From an uncultured Mailhella sp. (GTDB lineage Bacteria > Desulfobacterota > Desulfovibrionia > Desulfovibrionales > Desulfovibrionaceae), in the NCBI RefSeq assembly GCF_963931295.1, contig NZ_OZ007001.1, positions 1,054,001 through 1,118,000 of the forward strand: 64,000 bases of DNA, in the 5' to 3' direction. Below the pieces are notes generated by a model. That model made no database searches and was not told the origin of the DNA. It saw nothing but the letters and a program-made list of their open reading frames with translations. Numbering within the stretch: the first letter of the stretch is position 1; every line of letters starts with the position of its first letter. Below are positions 29,743-39,430 of this stretch, piece after piece. The position numbers were made by a program, and so were the translations under genes.

Positions 29743-31121
29743 GTGTTCTGTTGTATCCTTTTTTTCAAGGCAGCTTTAGCTTGTTCGGTGATGTCACCCA
29801 TTTCATCACCAAAAAAATTTTCCGGCCAGTTTTTAATATTACCGAATATGTCAATTTGTAGAGGTTCAAGTGTCGCAGGCGTCTTAGAATTATTAGCGAA
29901 ATAAACAGATACGTCTTCTTGTGAAATAGCATCTTCGGCAATTCGCCTCTGCAACCGGCGCAGGAAATGCTCAGAATGGGTTTCAATAACTAGTTGAATG
30001 TTTCTATCGTTTCCATTTTCTCTGGAATTGATCACGTCGATCATCACATCGGCCAGCGCAGACTGTGCGCTTGGGTGCAGGTGAATTTCCGGCTGCTCCA
30101 TAAGGATGATCGAGCCCGCAGGAGCATAAAAGCACTGCACAAGAACCGGCAGAACTTGCGAAATGCCAAAACCGACGTCTGGAAGGTTCACCCAATCCTC
30201 TGATCCTTTTGTGCGAACCTTAACCTCATAGTCCTGCCGCTGTTGAGATATAGGGCTGACCTTAAACTCTTCGATAAGTCCCATTTCTTTAAGCTTGAGG
30301 GCAATAATTTCCTCAAACGGCTTTGTCGGCCTTTTGTAACCTAAACTAATTTTTCGGTCTCGTGCCGCCAGAATTGCTGCAATGGTATTTTCACCTGCAA
30401 AACCAACACTTTCTGGAGCGATACCACTCCAAGTATAAAGCCTTTCCGCCTTTGTTCTTAGTGGCCCAAGATAATAAATTGAGCTAAATAATTTTTCATG
30501 CGCAAGATTTAAAGACTGAACGAACTCAGCATTTTGATAATAGGCAACTACCTCGTCAGGGAAACCATAAAATCGAACAACATCTTTGGGAGACCAAGCT
30601 CTCATTTTCTTTCTGACAAGCGTATATTGCTCTGTTGATGCAGTATATTCACCTTTGTCAGATTTTCTTAAAAAATCAATGGAAAGTGTCTGTGTATCAT
30701 TATTAAGAAGGCGATATTTGAATTTTGCGACCTGGAGCAAATTCTTCATGGCGTCGCTTAATTCAATCTCGGCACTAAAATCCAATTCGTCTCCAGAAAA
30801 AGTCTCTCCTGACAAAGGGTCTTTAAACTTCAAGCTCTCCAGCAATGACCACCTGTAGTCAAAAGCAATTTTGTTTTTCGGATCACGATGAAAAACCATT
30901 TCCTGATAGGAGCCAAGCTGAACAGCAGAGTTCTTCCCTCCGGGATAAAATACAGCTTTTCGATCCGGTGATTCAACGGTCTGCTTCAGCATAATCAGAA
31001 ACTGTCCTATGCTGGATTTACCGGAGCTGTTGGCACCGAAAAACAACGAAATGGGAGCCAGACGAATAGGTCCGGTATCCTTCCAACCTTTGAAGTTCTG
31101 TATGCGTAATTCTTTGAGCAT
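29739..31121 (-). CDS. OLD/ABC-like AAA ATPase with DUF3696-type C-terminus
   Basis: The 460-residue protein starts LRIQNFKGWKDTGPIRLAPI and has Walker A GANSSGKSS (29-37), Walker B in LMEQPEIHLHPS (about residue 340) and VIETHSEHFL just after it, the layout of OLD/RecF-like ABC ATPases. The C-terminal DIFGNIKNWPENFFGDEMGD is the DUF3696 signature. No TOPRIM nuclease domain is fused, so the nuclease partner is probably the PIN protein encoded next. It starts 2 bases after the pglX stop codon. Such ATPases often sense phage and license a toxic nuclease. Confidence 0.9.
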   Translation of the reverse strand: MLKELRIQNFKGWKDTGPIRLAPISLFFGANSSGKSSIGQFLIMLKQTVESPDRKAVFYPGGKNSAVQLGSYQEMVFHRDPKNKIAFDYRWSLLESLKFKDPLSGETFSGDELDFSAEIELSDAMKNLLQVAKFKYRLLNNDTQTLSIDFLRKSDKGEYTASTEQYTLVRKKMRAWSPKDVVRFYGFPDEVVAYYQNAEFVQSLNLAHEKLFSSIYYLGPLRTKAERLYTWSGIAPESVGFAGENTIAAILAARDRKISLGYKRPTKPFEEIIALKLKEMGLIEEFKVSPISQQRQDYEVKVRTKGSEDWVNLPDVGFGISQVLPVLVQCFYAPAGSIILMEQPEIHLHPSAQSALADVMIDVINSRENGNDRNIQLVIETHSEHFLRRLQRRIAEDAISQEDVSVYFANNSKTPATLEPLQIDIFGNIKNWPENFFGDEMGDITEQAKAALKKRIQQNT

Positions 31122-31123
31122 CC

Positions 31124-33961
31124 TTATTCCCCTCCCATCCTGGTTACTGCCTGGTCATACCACATGAGCAACTTGGGATCTTCTTCCATGACATTGGTAG
31201 GAAGTTTTTCAGCCACGGCAATGATAACGGCATAATCGCGTTCCTGCCAGGCTTTCTTAAAGCCAGCACGGACTGCCTCCAGACGAAATACCTTGAGCTT
31301 CTTTTTTGCCTCTTTGTATTCCTCGAACTCTTTGAGCAACGCCTTTTCGCGCAGCTTCTCCAGGTCTCCCGCCTTGCGGGGATCGGGCACATACCAGCGG
31401 TCACGAGCCTTGGCGACCAGGGTCGGATCATCCTTGGACAGATTACGCAGCTCTTTCCAGTTGGTGGAAAGGTAGGCGTGTATCTGCTCGGGCACTGGGC
31501 CTTTGCCATCGTAACAGAGGAAGTTCTGGTTCAACAGTTCGCGCAGATCGAGTTGAGACTCGTTTTTACTCCAACCTCCCAGTTGCTGCATGAATTGCGG
31601 GTTGATGTCAGAAAAAGTCTGAGGCTTTTCCTTGATGAGCTGACGGAGCCACTGAATGGCGGATGCCTCATCAGAGACAAACATGGACATCTGCTGCAAT
31701 TCACTCGATGTCATCTTCTTACGATCATATTCCGCAACCTGTTCTGCCAAAAAATACATACCATCCCGCTCTGCAAAGCGCTGTGCAAGACCAACCTGAA
31801 AATCTTGGCTGGAGAGCGGAACTGGGTAACCCTTGCGGACATAATAGGCGACCATTTGGTCAAACAAAATTCGTGGATCCCGTTCCAAAACAAATTGTAA
31901 CGAGGCTCCTTGTTGCTTCGTAACTGGTAGATATTTCAAGTGAGTACGGACAAAATCCCAAACACCTTCTTCGTTTTGTACCTCTTTCTGAAAACGATCT
32001 TCAAAACCTCCATTAGGTTTATAAGCTGAGATAACAAGATCTTGTTTGACGGCTGTGGAATAACTCATTGATTTTATTCCACCATGTTTTTTATCTAATA
32101 TTGATGTGTTAGAGATAATAAATCCTGCATCTGAAATAGCAGACTGTATACTATTCCAAACACTTGCACGAGTATTTGAAAATTCAACAGTTATCCACTT
32201 GCCAGGTTTTAAAACTCGATATGCCTCTAAAAAACAATTTAGCATTATTCTTTTATAATCTTGCAATGTCTTTTGTTGAATATCATTTTCGACGGCTTCA
32301 GGGAGTGAGTTTGTTGAAACACGAAGCCATCCTTCCCATATAGTATTTAGCTCCGAGTAGTTAATATTTGCTCCAAATGGAGGATCAAAAAAAAGATAAT
32401 CAACTGAGTTAGATTCTATACTATGAATATCAGAAGAACTCTGGGTAGATATTATATTTCCAGAAATTTTCCACCCTTTTTTGATTAATTTTTCTCGAAA
32501 GAGAGAAAATGTAGACTGTTCTACCTGTTCACTTGGAATATAAAGAGTCCCAGTCATAGGCCCATTAATCCGTCCAGTTGGATTATATTTATTAATAATA
32601 AATCTATTCATTTTTGTTAAATTTCTAGAAAGAAAATTTGTTAACTCAAACTTAAAAGAAAAGTGATTCCATAATGATGCTATTACCCATAAATTTCTTT
32701 TTGTATAAAAATGATGAACATGAGTTAAACCATGTGATACTTTAGGTTGACGTGTATTAAATCCATCTTGAAGTTCATTTGTTGGAAACCAATAAGGAAT
32801 TTCCATTGATTCAATTTTTTGAATTAAAGCTATATCATCGGCATCTGGAGTCTTATCAAAGCGTTTACTTCTGCCTGTGCTTTCGTTGAGCACAGAGTAA
32901 TTGATAAGTACAGGAACCTGTTTAGCCTGTCGGATAGTCTGCTTAATAGCAGCATCGTATTTTGTTATCCAAGAACGTTCCATTCCGCGTTTAGTTAGCG
33001 TTGCACCGCAGTGCGGACAGGGAAATGTATCACGTACCACACCAGCAATACTATCTACAGCAACATCCCAGAACACTAACTCCCGAGAGCATTCCGGACA
33101 AATGAATACATCAGACCATACAGTATAATTAATAGTTCCAATTGTTTTGACCGTCTTGGTAATTCCTTTGACGGTTTTTGTCTCATAATGTGCAGTCTGA
33201 TACATCCAACCGCATTCTTTTTCTACCTCGTTCAAAACGCGTTTTGCTTCTTTGTCGATTTTTTTCACATCTACGGGAGTATTGTAATTGTAAGCAATGA
33301 AAGTCGCTGCCGGTGAGAGATCATTAAGAATTGCTTTACGTATACCAAGTTTTGAAAATGGCCGCCAAATTTTTTTGCCATCTTCATCGCTCTCTTCCTT
33401 CAAAATGGTTCCATCAGGTTTCACCTGGTACCCAAGAGACAAAACAACTTCACGATCCCCGCACATCTGCGCGGCAACTCCCGTCATACCGGTTCCACAA
33501 AAGCCATCGAACACGATATCCCCCGGCTCTGTGTAATGGAGAATATAGCGCATGATGGCCTTGTGCGGCACCTTGGTATGGTAGGAATGTGCGTTGTAGA
33601 TGGGATCGTTCTTCCCCTCGCTGACATCAGCCGCAAAGGGTTCACGGTGATAGTGATAACCTTCAGGCTGCTTCGGCTTCTGGGCTTCCCACTCAGCAAT
33701 GAAGTCAGCAATCCACGGATTCGGACAGGCTGTATAGTACGGCGGATCACTTAAAGTCAGGATGTCCTCATCGCTGCCTATGGGAAAGCCTTCAATCTTG
33801 CGGAATTCTGGATCCTGGAGCTTTTTGCGCAGTTTCTCAGTGAAATAGGCGCGACGTGCCTCATCATTTTCAAACGTCATGCCGAGACAGATCACCGGGT
33901 CGCAGGGCTTCTGAGGTGCTTCAGGCAAAGTGTTAAACAAACTGAGTTCTTTCATCTTCAT
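31124..33961 (-). CDS. pglXI: BREX-3 DNA methyltransferase PglX-type
   Basis: The 945-residue protein has the methyltransferase catalytic motif SDPPYYTACPNPW (71-83) and the SAM-binding FDGFCGTGMTG (151-161). A second DPPFGANINYSE lies near residue 525. In BREX the methylase marks host DNA, which the system then spares. The middle of the gene (about 32,000-33,000) is far more AT-rich than its ends, including the target-recognition part, suggesting past domain exchange. It follows brxC after 39 bases and precedes the AAA ATPase by 2. Confidence 0.9.
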   Translation of the reverse strand: MKMKELSLFNTLPEAPQKPCDPVICLGMTFENDEARRAYFTEKLRKKLQDPEFRKIEGFPIGSDEDILTLSDPPYYTACPNPWIADFIAEWEAQKPKQPEGYHYHREPFAADVSEGKNDPIYNAHSYHTKVPHKAIMRYILHYTEPGDIVFDGFCGTGMTGVAAQMCGDREVVLSLGYQVKPDGTILKEESDEDGKKIWRPFSKLGIRKAILNDLSPAATFIAYNYNTPVDVKKIDKEAKRVLNEVEKECGWMYQTAHYETKTVKGITKTVKTIGTINYTVWSDVFICPECSRELVFWDVAVDSIAGVVRDTFPCPHCGATLTKRGMERSWITKYDAAIKQTIRQAKQVPVLINYSVLNESTGRSKRFDKTPDADDIALIQKIESMEIPYWFPTNELQDGFNTRQPKVSHGLTHVHHFYTKRNLWVIASLWNHFSFKFELTNFLSRNLTKMNRFIINKYNPTGRINGPMTGTLYIPSEQVEQSTFSLFREKLIKKGWKISGNIISTQSSSDIHSIESNSVDYLFFDPPFGANINYSELNTIWEGWLRVSTNSLPEAVENDIQQKTLQDYKRIMLNCFLEAYRVLKPGKWITVEFSNTRASVWNSIQSAISDAGFIISNTSILDKKHGGIKSMSYSTAVKQDLVISAYKPNGGFEDRFQKEVQNEEGVWDFVRTHLKYLPVTKQQGASLQFVLERDPRILFDQMVAYYVRKGYPVPLSSQDFQVGLAQRFAERDGMYFLAEQVAEYDRKKMTSSELQQMSMFVSDEASAIQWLRQLIKEKPQTFSDINPQFMQQLGGWSKNESQLDLRELLNQNFLCYDGKGPVPEQIHAYLSTNWKELRNLSKDDPTLVAKARDRWYVPDPRKAGDLEKLREKALLKEFEEYKEAKKKLKVFRLEAVRAGFKKAWQERDYAVIIAVAEKLPTNVMEEDPKLLMWYDQAVTRMGGE

Positions 33962-34000
33962 AATCCTTGTCTTTCGTCTGATGTCTCAGCCTAGTCGCTC

Positions 34001-37000
34001 TTATTCCATGACTATCCGCACCTTGGCCTGGTCCTTGCCTTTGGTGAGCTGATCAAGGTATGCTTCAAAACGTTTCTTCATCTCTGCCGGAGTGGCCGGA
34101 CCGTCGGCAGCCTGCAGAGCTTGTTGCAACTCACGTGCCTTGACAGTGACTTTGACCAGTCCAGAAAGCACTTCCTTCAAAGCATAAACAAAATTACTGT
34201 CCAGCGGCATGGGCAGTTCCCTGGACTTCATAAAGTCTTCCAGCCTATCGCGGTCATCGATCTTCAAAAGATCCATATTGGCTTGGGTGATCGGATCTTC
34301 CAGATTGCTGAGGATGGTAGATGTCCAGGCCTTCACCATAGTGTCGAGTTGGGCATCCATCTGATCTATCACCTGTGAGCCAGCCGATATACAATGTTCC
34401 ATCGAAGGCCGGAATCCACAATGGGGACAAATGGGCGATTTTTCGAGGTCCTGATTGGTCAGGGCAAAACAACTTTTCAGTCCAGCCAGACGAGTCTGGT
34501 AATCATTGAGCTGCTGCCTGGGCATCAGGTCGATACCGGCCAGCTTGAGCAGTGTCTGCAGCCGCTGATCATTAAGCAATCCAGCCTTACGCTTATCGTC
34601 GTTCACACCAAGTCGGGCTTTGGTGTGAAGGCTAATGTAGATAGTGATGTAATCCTTTTTCAGTCCTTGCAGTTTGTCCCCGATGCTTTTGGACTGACTA
34701 CGCAGCTTGGTCACATTGATCTGCTTGAGAATATCCAGCACATCCTGCCGGATAGTTTTCATGCGGTCCACCCATTCATGTTCGGGAGGCAACACGGCCT
34801 CTGCTGTGGAGAGCCATGACACTGTCGGGCTGAAATTCATGATAAACTCATGCAAGGTATCCAACTCATCAAGTGATTTCACAGCCTTTTCATGAGCCAG
34901 CACTTCGGAAACGCTGTAGCGGAAATTTTTCAACTTACCCGTAGTAGAGTACCCCTGCAGCGATTCAAAAAACACCTTGGCACCGTCCAGTCCGCTGACC
35001 TGGCTAGCCAAATCTGTAGTCACGAGCAGATCCACCCCCCAGAAGGAAAGCCCCTCACGCAGGGTCTGCTGAGTCATGACGATACGCTTGACGATCATGC
35101 TTACCGCCTGCTGCATGTTTTGCACAGGCTCGTCCTTTCCCTGGGTAACAAGCTGGGCCATGCCCGGTGTCATGCCGAGCAGTTCAAACAGAACCTTAAT
35201 TGCAGGCAAATTCCATTCTTTGGGTTGCTCCAAGTGTTTAAATCGCGTCAGCTCATCCATACTGGTTGCAGCCAATTGCTGTAAGCCGGTGGCATCGAAT
35301 TTTTTACCTGGGATGGCAAACACGACATCCCCAGAATAGACCAGAGCTGCTACCAGCACGCTCACCCATTCGGGTTCCAGACGAAAACCTCCTGGGTTCA
35401 TGTATTCCAGCCCGTGGTCGTCCTGAATAATCTCACTACGGTTGACAACCTGACCGTACCCCTTGGCCTTGACGACATTAAGGATGAACTGGGCATACTT
35501 CGACTTGCAGGGAGCAATTTTTTCACCATCAAGCAGATCAAGGGCATCCAGCACGGCAGTTGCCTGCTTGGTACGATGCTGTCCGGCGATGGTCCGCAGA
35601 GCCTCCTGCGCGGCCTGAGCACGATTTTTATCGGTAATCAGGATTGAAAAGAAAGGATATTCTGGAGCCTGATTCTCGAAATTAGGAGCTAAACAGACTC
35701 CGGCGATGGTGTTGACCAGGTCACGGAAGTTGATGGTCTCATGGGGCGACAGACCAGACAGCTCTCGGATAGATTTCCCCTTGGCCCATTCGGTCATCGA
35801 CTTGGTACGCCCCTGATATGTGACGTCAAAGGCATCACTCATGTGCTGCTGTAGCCAATGAACCAGCTTCCTCAGAAAACCGTTGGCCTTTGATTCATAG
35901 GTGGCCTTAGCGTGGCCCGATGAAGTAGCTGCAAGGTCCAGCGCTGCCGCGTAGTTCTTCAGCGTAATCTGGAATTCCTCATCTGTAGTTTTCAGGCGGA
36001 AAAAGAGTTCGTCACTGGCCTTATCATCCTTAAAGCGTGGCGGGTCATTGGGCTGGAGGAAATAAAGGTAAAAATCCCGCTGTGGCACAGCGGTGGAACG
36101 CTCGTTGGGAGCACCAAAAAAGAGGTATCCGGTACGAGTCGTATTGTGCTCCTGCCAGACCAGTTCATGCTGCCAGATTTTGTAACCGGTGACATACGTC
36201 ACATCCTGGCATTCCATGACCCGCTTGAGAGCCTCGTAATAAAAACGGTCGAGCTGGGCCTGGTCCAGGCTCTCAGCCCTTTTCTCGATCAACGCATCGA
36301 AATCGTCAGTCTTTTTGAGATCGAGATAAAACTGGCGATTATCGGCATTAAAGGAGATAAACTGTCCGCTGACCGTTTTGAGTATCTCACGCAGGACCGT
36401 TTCCACATGGGTCTGCAGGTCCTTATCAGGTTCATCACCACCCAGCTCTGCGATCAACGGATCGAACAGGAAAAGGCGATCACGCAGCTCTTCGGCAGTC
36501 GCTCCCATGGGGGCATAGATGTCACCAGTAGTGAGCCGGTGAACGGACAGAGCATGGATCAGTCTCAACGCCATCGGCTTGTACTGTTTACGAGTAATGG
36601 CGTTTTCGATCCGGGATTCCAGCACCTGGCTGCAATCAATGACTGCCCGGATCTCAGGAATCGCACGAAAAGAAGGATTCTGCTTAAGAGTATTCCAGTA
36701 GCTGTCGAAGGCGATCAGGCCAGGTTCGTCCTGCGGCACATCCTTACCGAGAATAGCTTTCATGCTCATAGACAAAGTCTTGAGCACCTCGCGCTTTTCC
36801 ACCACGGTGACCCGTTCAAAAGTATCTATGTAATCGGGATGCACTGGAAAGAGCCGAACAAACTCATCCATACGCTCATTGAGTCCATCATAGTATTTGG
36901 CAAAAGGCATCAAATAGTCACGGATTTGGGCTTGTTGTGCGGTAGTCTTTTTAAGCAGACGCTCGGCTACGACAAATTTCACGTCACTACGAGCAATGAG

Positions 37001-37732
37001 AACTTGCTCGAAACGATCCTTCACCCGACGAATGCTGTCGGCGACAAAAGCAAAACGCGGGCTATCGAAGATGGCTTCCTGAACGCCAGCCATGAAACGG
37101 AAGCGTAGGTCCTTGCATACTTCGCCTATCTCGCGCAGAAAGTTGAGGTCGAGTATCAGTTCCTGATCCTTGCGCGTGCGCAGGTAGTCGAGCAACTCAT
37201 CGACCACCAATAACAGACCATGTTCGGGAAACACTTCGCCGAACTTGGCCATCATATCTTCAAAGGCCCGTTTATGGCTTGTGATGGTTCCGGCTTCGGG
37301 GAACTCATAGTCCACCTCAAGCTTATCAAGACCTTCTTCCAGCTCGGCCACCAGAATGTCACGCAAAGACATAGTAGTGGCACCAATTTCAGTACGAATT
37401 ACCTTGAATCTACCAGCAATTTGAGATGCCGCATCGCGGACACCCGTGTGGTTCAGTTCTTCCAACAAAGAGGCGTCTGCGGCAAGACTGGAGACCACCG
37501 ACATCAAATGCGACTTACCTGTGCCGTAGTTACCAACAACCAACAAGCCCTTGTTATCGACCGGCATATCGAACTGCAACTGAGGAATGACAAGCTGGAT
37601 GAGCCGTTCAGCCATTTCCTCAGAAATAACATAGGTGCTCACGAGTGTATGTGCGGCACTCGATTTGTCCGCGTCACGCAACTGAACAACCGACTCGATC
37701 GGGTCGAATTGGATAAGGTCTCCGTATTTCAT
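34001..37732 (-). CDS. brxC: BREX-3 large ATPase BrxC (DUF6079-type)
   Basis: The 1243-residue protein has Walker A GNYGTGKS (67-74) and Walker B LLLVVDE (173-179), followed by long helical regions and a small zinc-like cluster near the C-terminus (CPHCGF). It is the AAA+ component shared by all BREX types and probably assembles on DNA with PglX and PglZ. It starts 2 bases after the brxF stop codon. Confidence 0.9.
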   Translation of the reverse strand: MKYGDLIQFDPIESVVQLRDADKSSAAHTLVSTYVISEEMAERLIQLVIPQLQFDMPVDNKGLLVVGNYGTGKSHLMSVVSSLAADASLLEELNHTGVRDAASQIAGRFKVIRTEIGATTMSLRDILVAELEEGLDKLEVDYEFPEAGTITSHKRAFEDMMAKFGEVFPEHGLLLVVDELLDYLRTRKDQELILDLNFLREIGEVCKDLRFRFMAGVQEAIFDSPRFAFVADSIRRVKDRFEQVLIARSDVKFVVAERLLKKTTAQQAQIRDYLMPFAKYYDGLNERMDEFVRLFPVHPDYIDTFERVTVVEKREVLKTLSMSMKAILGKDVPQDEPGLIAFDSYWNTLKQNPSFRAIPEIRAVIDCSQVLESRIENAITRKQYKPMALRLIHALSVHRLTTGDIYAPMGATAEELRDRLFLFDPLIAELGGDEPDKDLQTHVETVLREILKTVSGQFISFNADNRQFYLDLKKTDDFDALIEKRAESLDQAQLDRFYYEALKRVMECQDVTYVTGYKIWQHELVWQEHNTTRTGYLFFGAPNERSTAVPQRDFYLYFLQPNDPPRFKDDKASDELFFRLKTTDEEFQITLKNYAAALDLAATSSGHAKATYESKANGFLRKLVHWLQQHMSDAFDVTYQGRTKSMTEWAKGKSIRELSGLSPHETINFRDLVNTIAGVCLAPNFENQAPEYPFFSILITDKNRAQAAQEALRTIAGQHRTKQATAVLDALDLLDGEKIAPCKSKYAQFILNVVKAKGYGQVVNRSEIIQDDHGLEYMNPGGFRLEPEWVSVLVAALVYSGDVVFAIPGKKFDATGLQQLAATSMDELTRFKHLEQPKEWNLPAIKVLFELLGMTPGMAQLVTQGKDEPVQNMQQAVSMIVKRIVMTQQTLREGLSFWGVDLLVTTDLASQVSGLDGAKVFFESLQGYSTTGKLKNFRYSVSEVLAHEKAVKSLDELDTLHEFIMNFSPTVSWLSTAEAVLPPEHEWVDRMKTIRQDVLDILKQINVTKLRSQSKSIGDKLQGLKKDYITIYISLHTKARLGVNDDKRKAGLLNDQRLQTLLKLAGIDLMPRQQLNDYQTRLAGLKSCFALTNQDLEKSPICPHCGFRPSMEHCISAGSQVIDQMDAQLDTMVKAWTSTILSNLEDPITQANMDLLKIDDRDRLEDFMKSRELPMPLDSNFVYALKEVLSGLVKVTVKARELQQALQAADGPATPAEMKKRFEAYLDQLTKGKDQAKVRIVME

Positions 37733-37734
37733 GT

Positions 37735-38340
37735 TTATTCTGCCTCTCTATTTTCTTTTACCGAATCCAATGTATACGTACCATCCATGCTCACAATAAG
37801 CGCATCGACCGAGTCATAGTTGCGGTACTCAGGATGACCGTTTTCGGCGTACAACAGCCTCCCAGATGTTATGACTCCATTCCATGAAGCCACTACAGTT
37901 CTTTTTCTTGAGATGGACTGCAACAACCGCAAAGGATCCTGCCGGAGGTTCTTGTCAAAGAGGATTTCGAGATTATCCAGCAGCACAGGTGATTGCATCT
38001 GTTCCACGAGCTGATCGAGGATGCCCGGAATCCGAAGAGACCGCTGCTTTACCGTCAGTTCTAACAGTTCTCCTGAAAGCACCAAGTTGACGTTAACAAC
38101 GGATGAACCGAACTCTTCAGCAACTTTCCGCAGAACGCCTGTTTTGCCAGATCCAGTCTTCCCTACCAGTAATATCAGGCGATAATACAGTCCTTCAGCT
38201 GTCTGAATGGATCGTTTTATCTTATCGTGAATCAATTCGGCCATACTTGCCCCTTGCTGCTCTATTTCCGGTTTGTCAGATCTATAAGATGCACCACCGG
38301 ACAAACTCCAATCATCCAATTCATCTTGTATAAAATCCAT
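37735..38340 (-). CDS. brxF: BREX-3 P-loop protein BrxF
   Basis: The 201-residue protein has Walker A GKTGSGKT (60-67) and a Walker B-like [11 protein letters not shown]. The frame extends to a TTG at 38343, but the ATG at 38340 is the better start. BrxF is the marker gene of BREX type 3 and is the first gene of the operon here. The promoter should lie in the AT-rich region 38,341-38,500. Confidence 0.9.
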   Translation of the reverse strand: MDFIQDELDDWSLSGGASYRSDKPEIEQQGASMAELIHDKIKRSIQTAEGLYYRLILLVGKTGSGKTGVLRKVAEEFGSSVVNVNLVLSGELLELTVKQRSLRIPGILDQLVEQMQSPVLLDNLEILFDKNLRQDPLRLLQSISRKRTVVASWNGVITSGRLLYAENGHPEYRNYDSVDALIVSMDGTYTLDSVKENREAE

Positions 38341-38706
38341 CAACGCTCAATGCAATTGGAATAACTTGTTGTTTGATTCAATATAGACTGTCTCATCATT
38401 TACATAGAAATATTTATAAATGTCATCGACCGTCAGTCATCTTTCTAATCTACGTGTTCGTTCATTATGTTTTCAGTAAAAACTAAAGTCTCTGGAAACG
38501 CCTAACCACGGACACATGGCCGCAAATTCCTTTTCTTCTACCCCCAGAAATTACATTGGCGCATTGTCAAAATCAAACGTTTTATACCGACTATTGTTGC
38601 CGGAGCCAAGGGAGATGAGTCCTCATTACTTTAAGAGAGTAATTTTTAAATTAATCAATAATTACAAATAGTAAAGAATATATAAATCCTAATTTTTTAT
38701 CAAAAG
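38341..38706. other. AT-rich intergenic region with the probable BREX promoter
   Basis: No gene is visible. The sequence upstream of brxF is strongly AT-rich, with several TATAAA-like boxes on the minus strand near 38,410. I cannot choose one promoter. Confidence 0.45.
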
Positions 38707-39231
38707 ATGTACTCCAACAGAAGTAAAATCTCCCGGCGGACGTGGAACGATGTAAAACTTCAGAAAGAAAAAATCAGGCTGACCGACAACGACTCGGACA
38801 ATGGAATGGAACGAGTGCGCCGGCTCCGAATGCACTCGGAACTGGTCAAGGCGCCCAAGTGGTGGCGGGATGCCCGCCCATGCAAGGTAGACAATGTGTT
38901 CATGTATTTTCAGAACGACACATTTCCGGGGAAGCCGTTCACCCGGCGCATTCACTTCATGGAGCGTCTCTGCCGGAAGGCCCATGTGAAGCCCTTCGGT
39001 TTTCATGCCATCCAGCATAAGAGTGCAACCATCACGTTCGTGAGTTTAGGTCTGAATGCCGCCCAGGTTCTCATGGGACATTATCGGGCGACCACCACGG
39101 ACCGCTATACGAAGAGCGCGAGTCTGTACACGGGCCAGAGCGAAAGTCTTTCGGCTCCGGGAGACAGCGGCATCGGGCAGGTGGTGGAACACCTGCTTAA
39201 AACAAACATTCCTCAAGAGAAGGTCTCCTGA
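38707..39231 (+). pseudogene. Truncated tyrosine integrase (C-terminal half only)
   Basis: Only the C-terminal half remains (174 codons). The box II region reads FHAIQHKSATITF, where active relatives have H-x-x-R, so the catalytic arginine is changed to Gln. The later GHYRATTTDRYTKSAS contains the box III histidine and the nucleophilic tyrosine. The N-terminal half with the first catalytic arginine is absent. It is almost certainly inactive and lies beside an att-like site, as a degenerated island integrase should. Confidence 0.82.
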
Positions 39232-39303
39232 TGAAAAACCATGTTCTGGACTCCTTCGGCACAGGGACGGCATAACCAAAACTGCCGGAGGGCATATATG
39301 CAA

Positions 39304-39339
39304 AACGCCTTGTGATTTCTCACAAGGCGTTGATTTTTT
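39304..39339 (+). terminator. Hairpin terminator between the integrase remnant and the att site
   Basis: AACGCCTTGTGA pairs perfectly with TCACAAGGCGTT and is followed by TTTTTTC. On the minus strand it lies just past the tRNA-end-like att core. Confidence 0.9.
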
Positions 39340-39342
39340 CTG

Positions 39343-39360
39343 TGGCGTCCCCGAATGGAT
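39343..39360 (-). repeat. Attachment-site core 2 (degenerate)
   Basis: TGGCGTCCCC followed by GAATGGAT resembles the cores at 21296 and 48544 but has diverged past the first ten bases. It separates segment 1 from segment 2. Confidence 0.6.
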
Positions 39361-39430
39361 AAAAATCCAATGGCAATCTGATGAATTTATTAGCCTTTTA
39401 TAGCCAGGTTGTATCTAACACCCATAAAAA

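Larger units (their letters stand above)
21296..39352. mobile_element. Genomic island segment 1 (BREX-3 island)
   Basis: The segment is bounded by att-like copies of the tRNA-Glu 3' end at 21296 and 39343. It carries relaxase and helicase remnants, the BREX-3 operon and a broken integrase at the right edge. Its base composition is lower in GC than the flanks. Confidence 0.65.
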
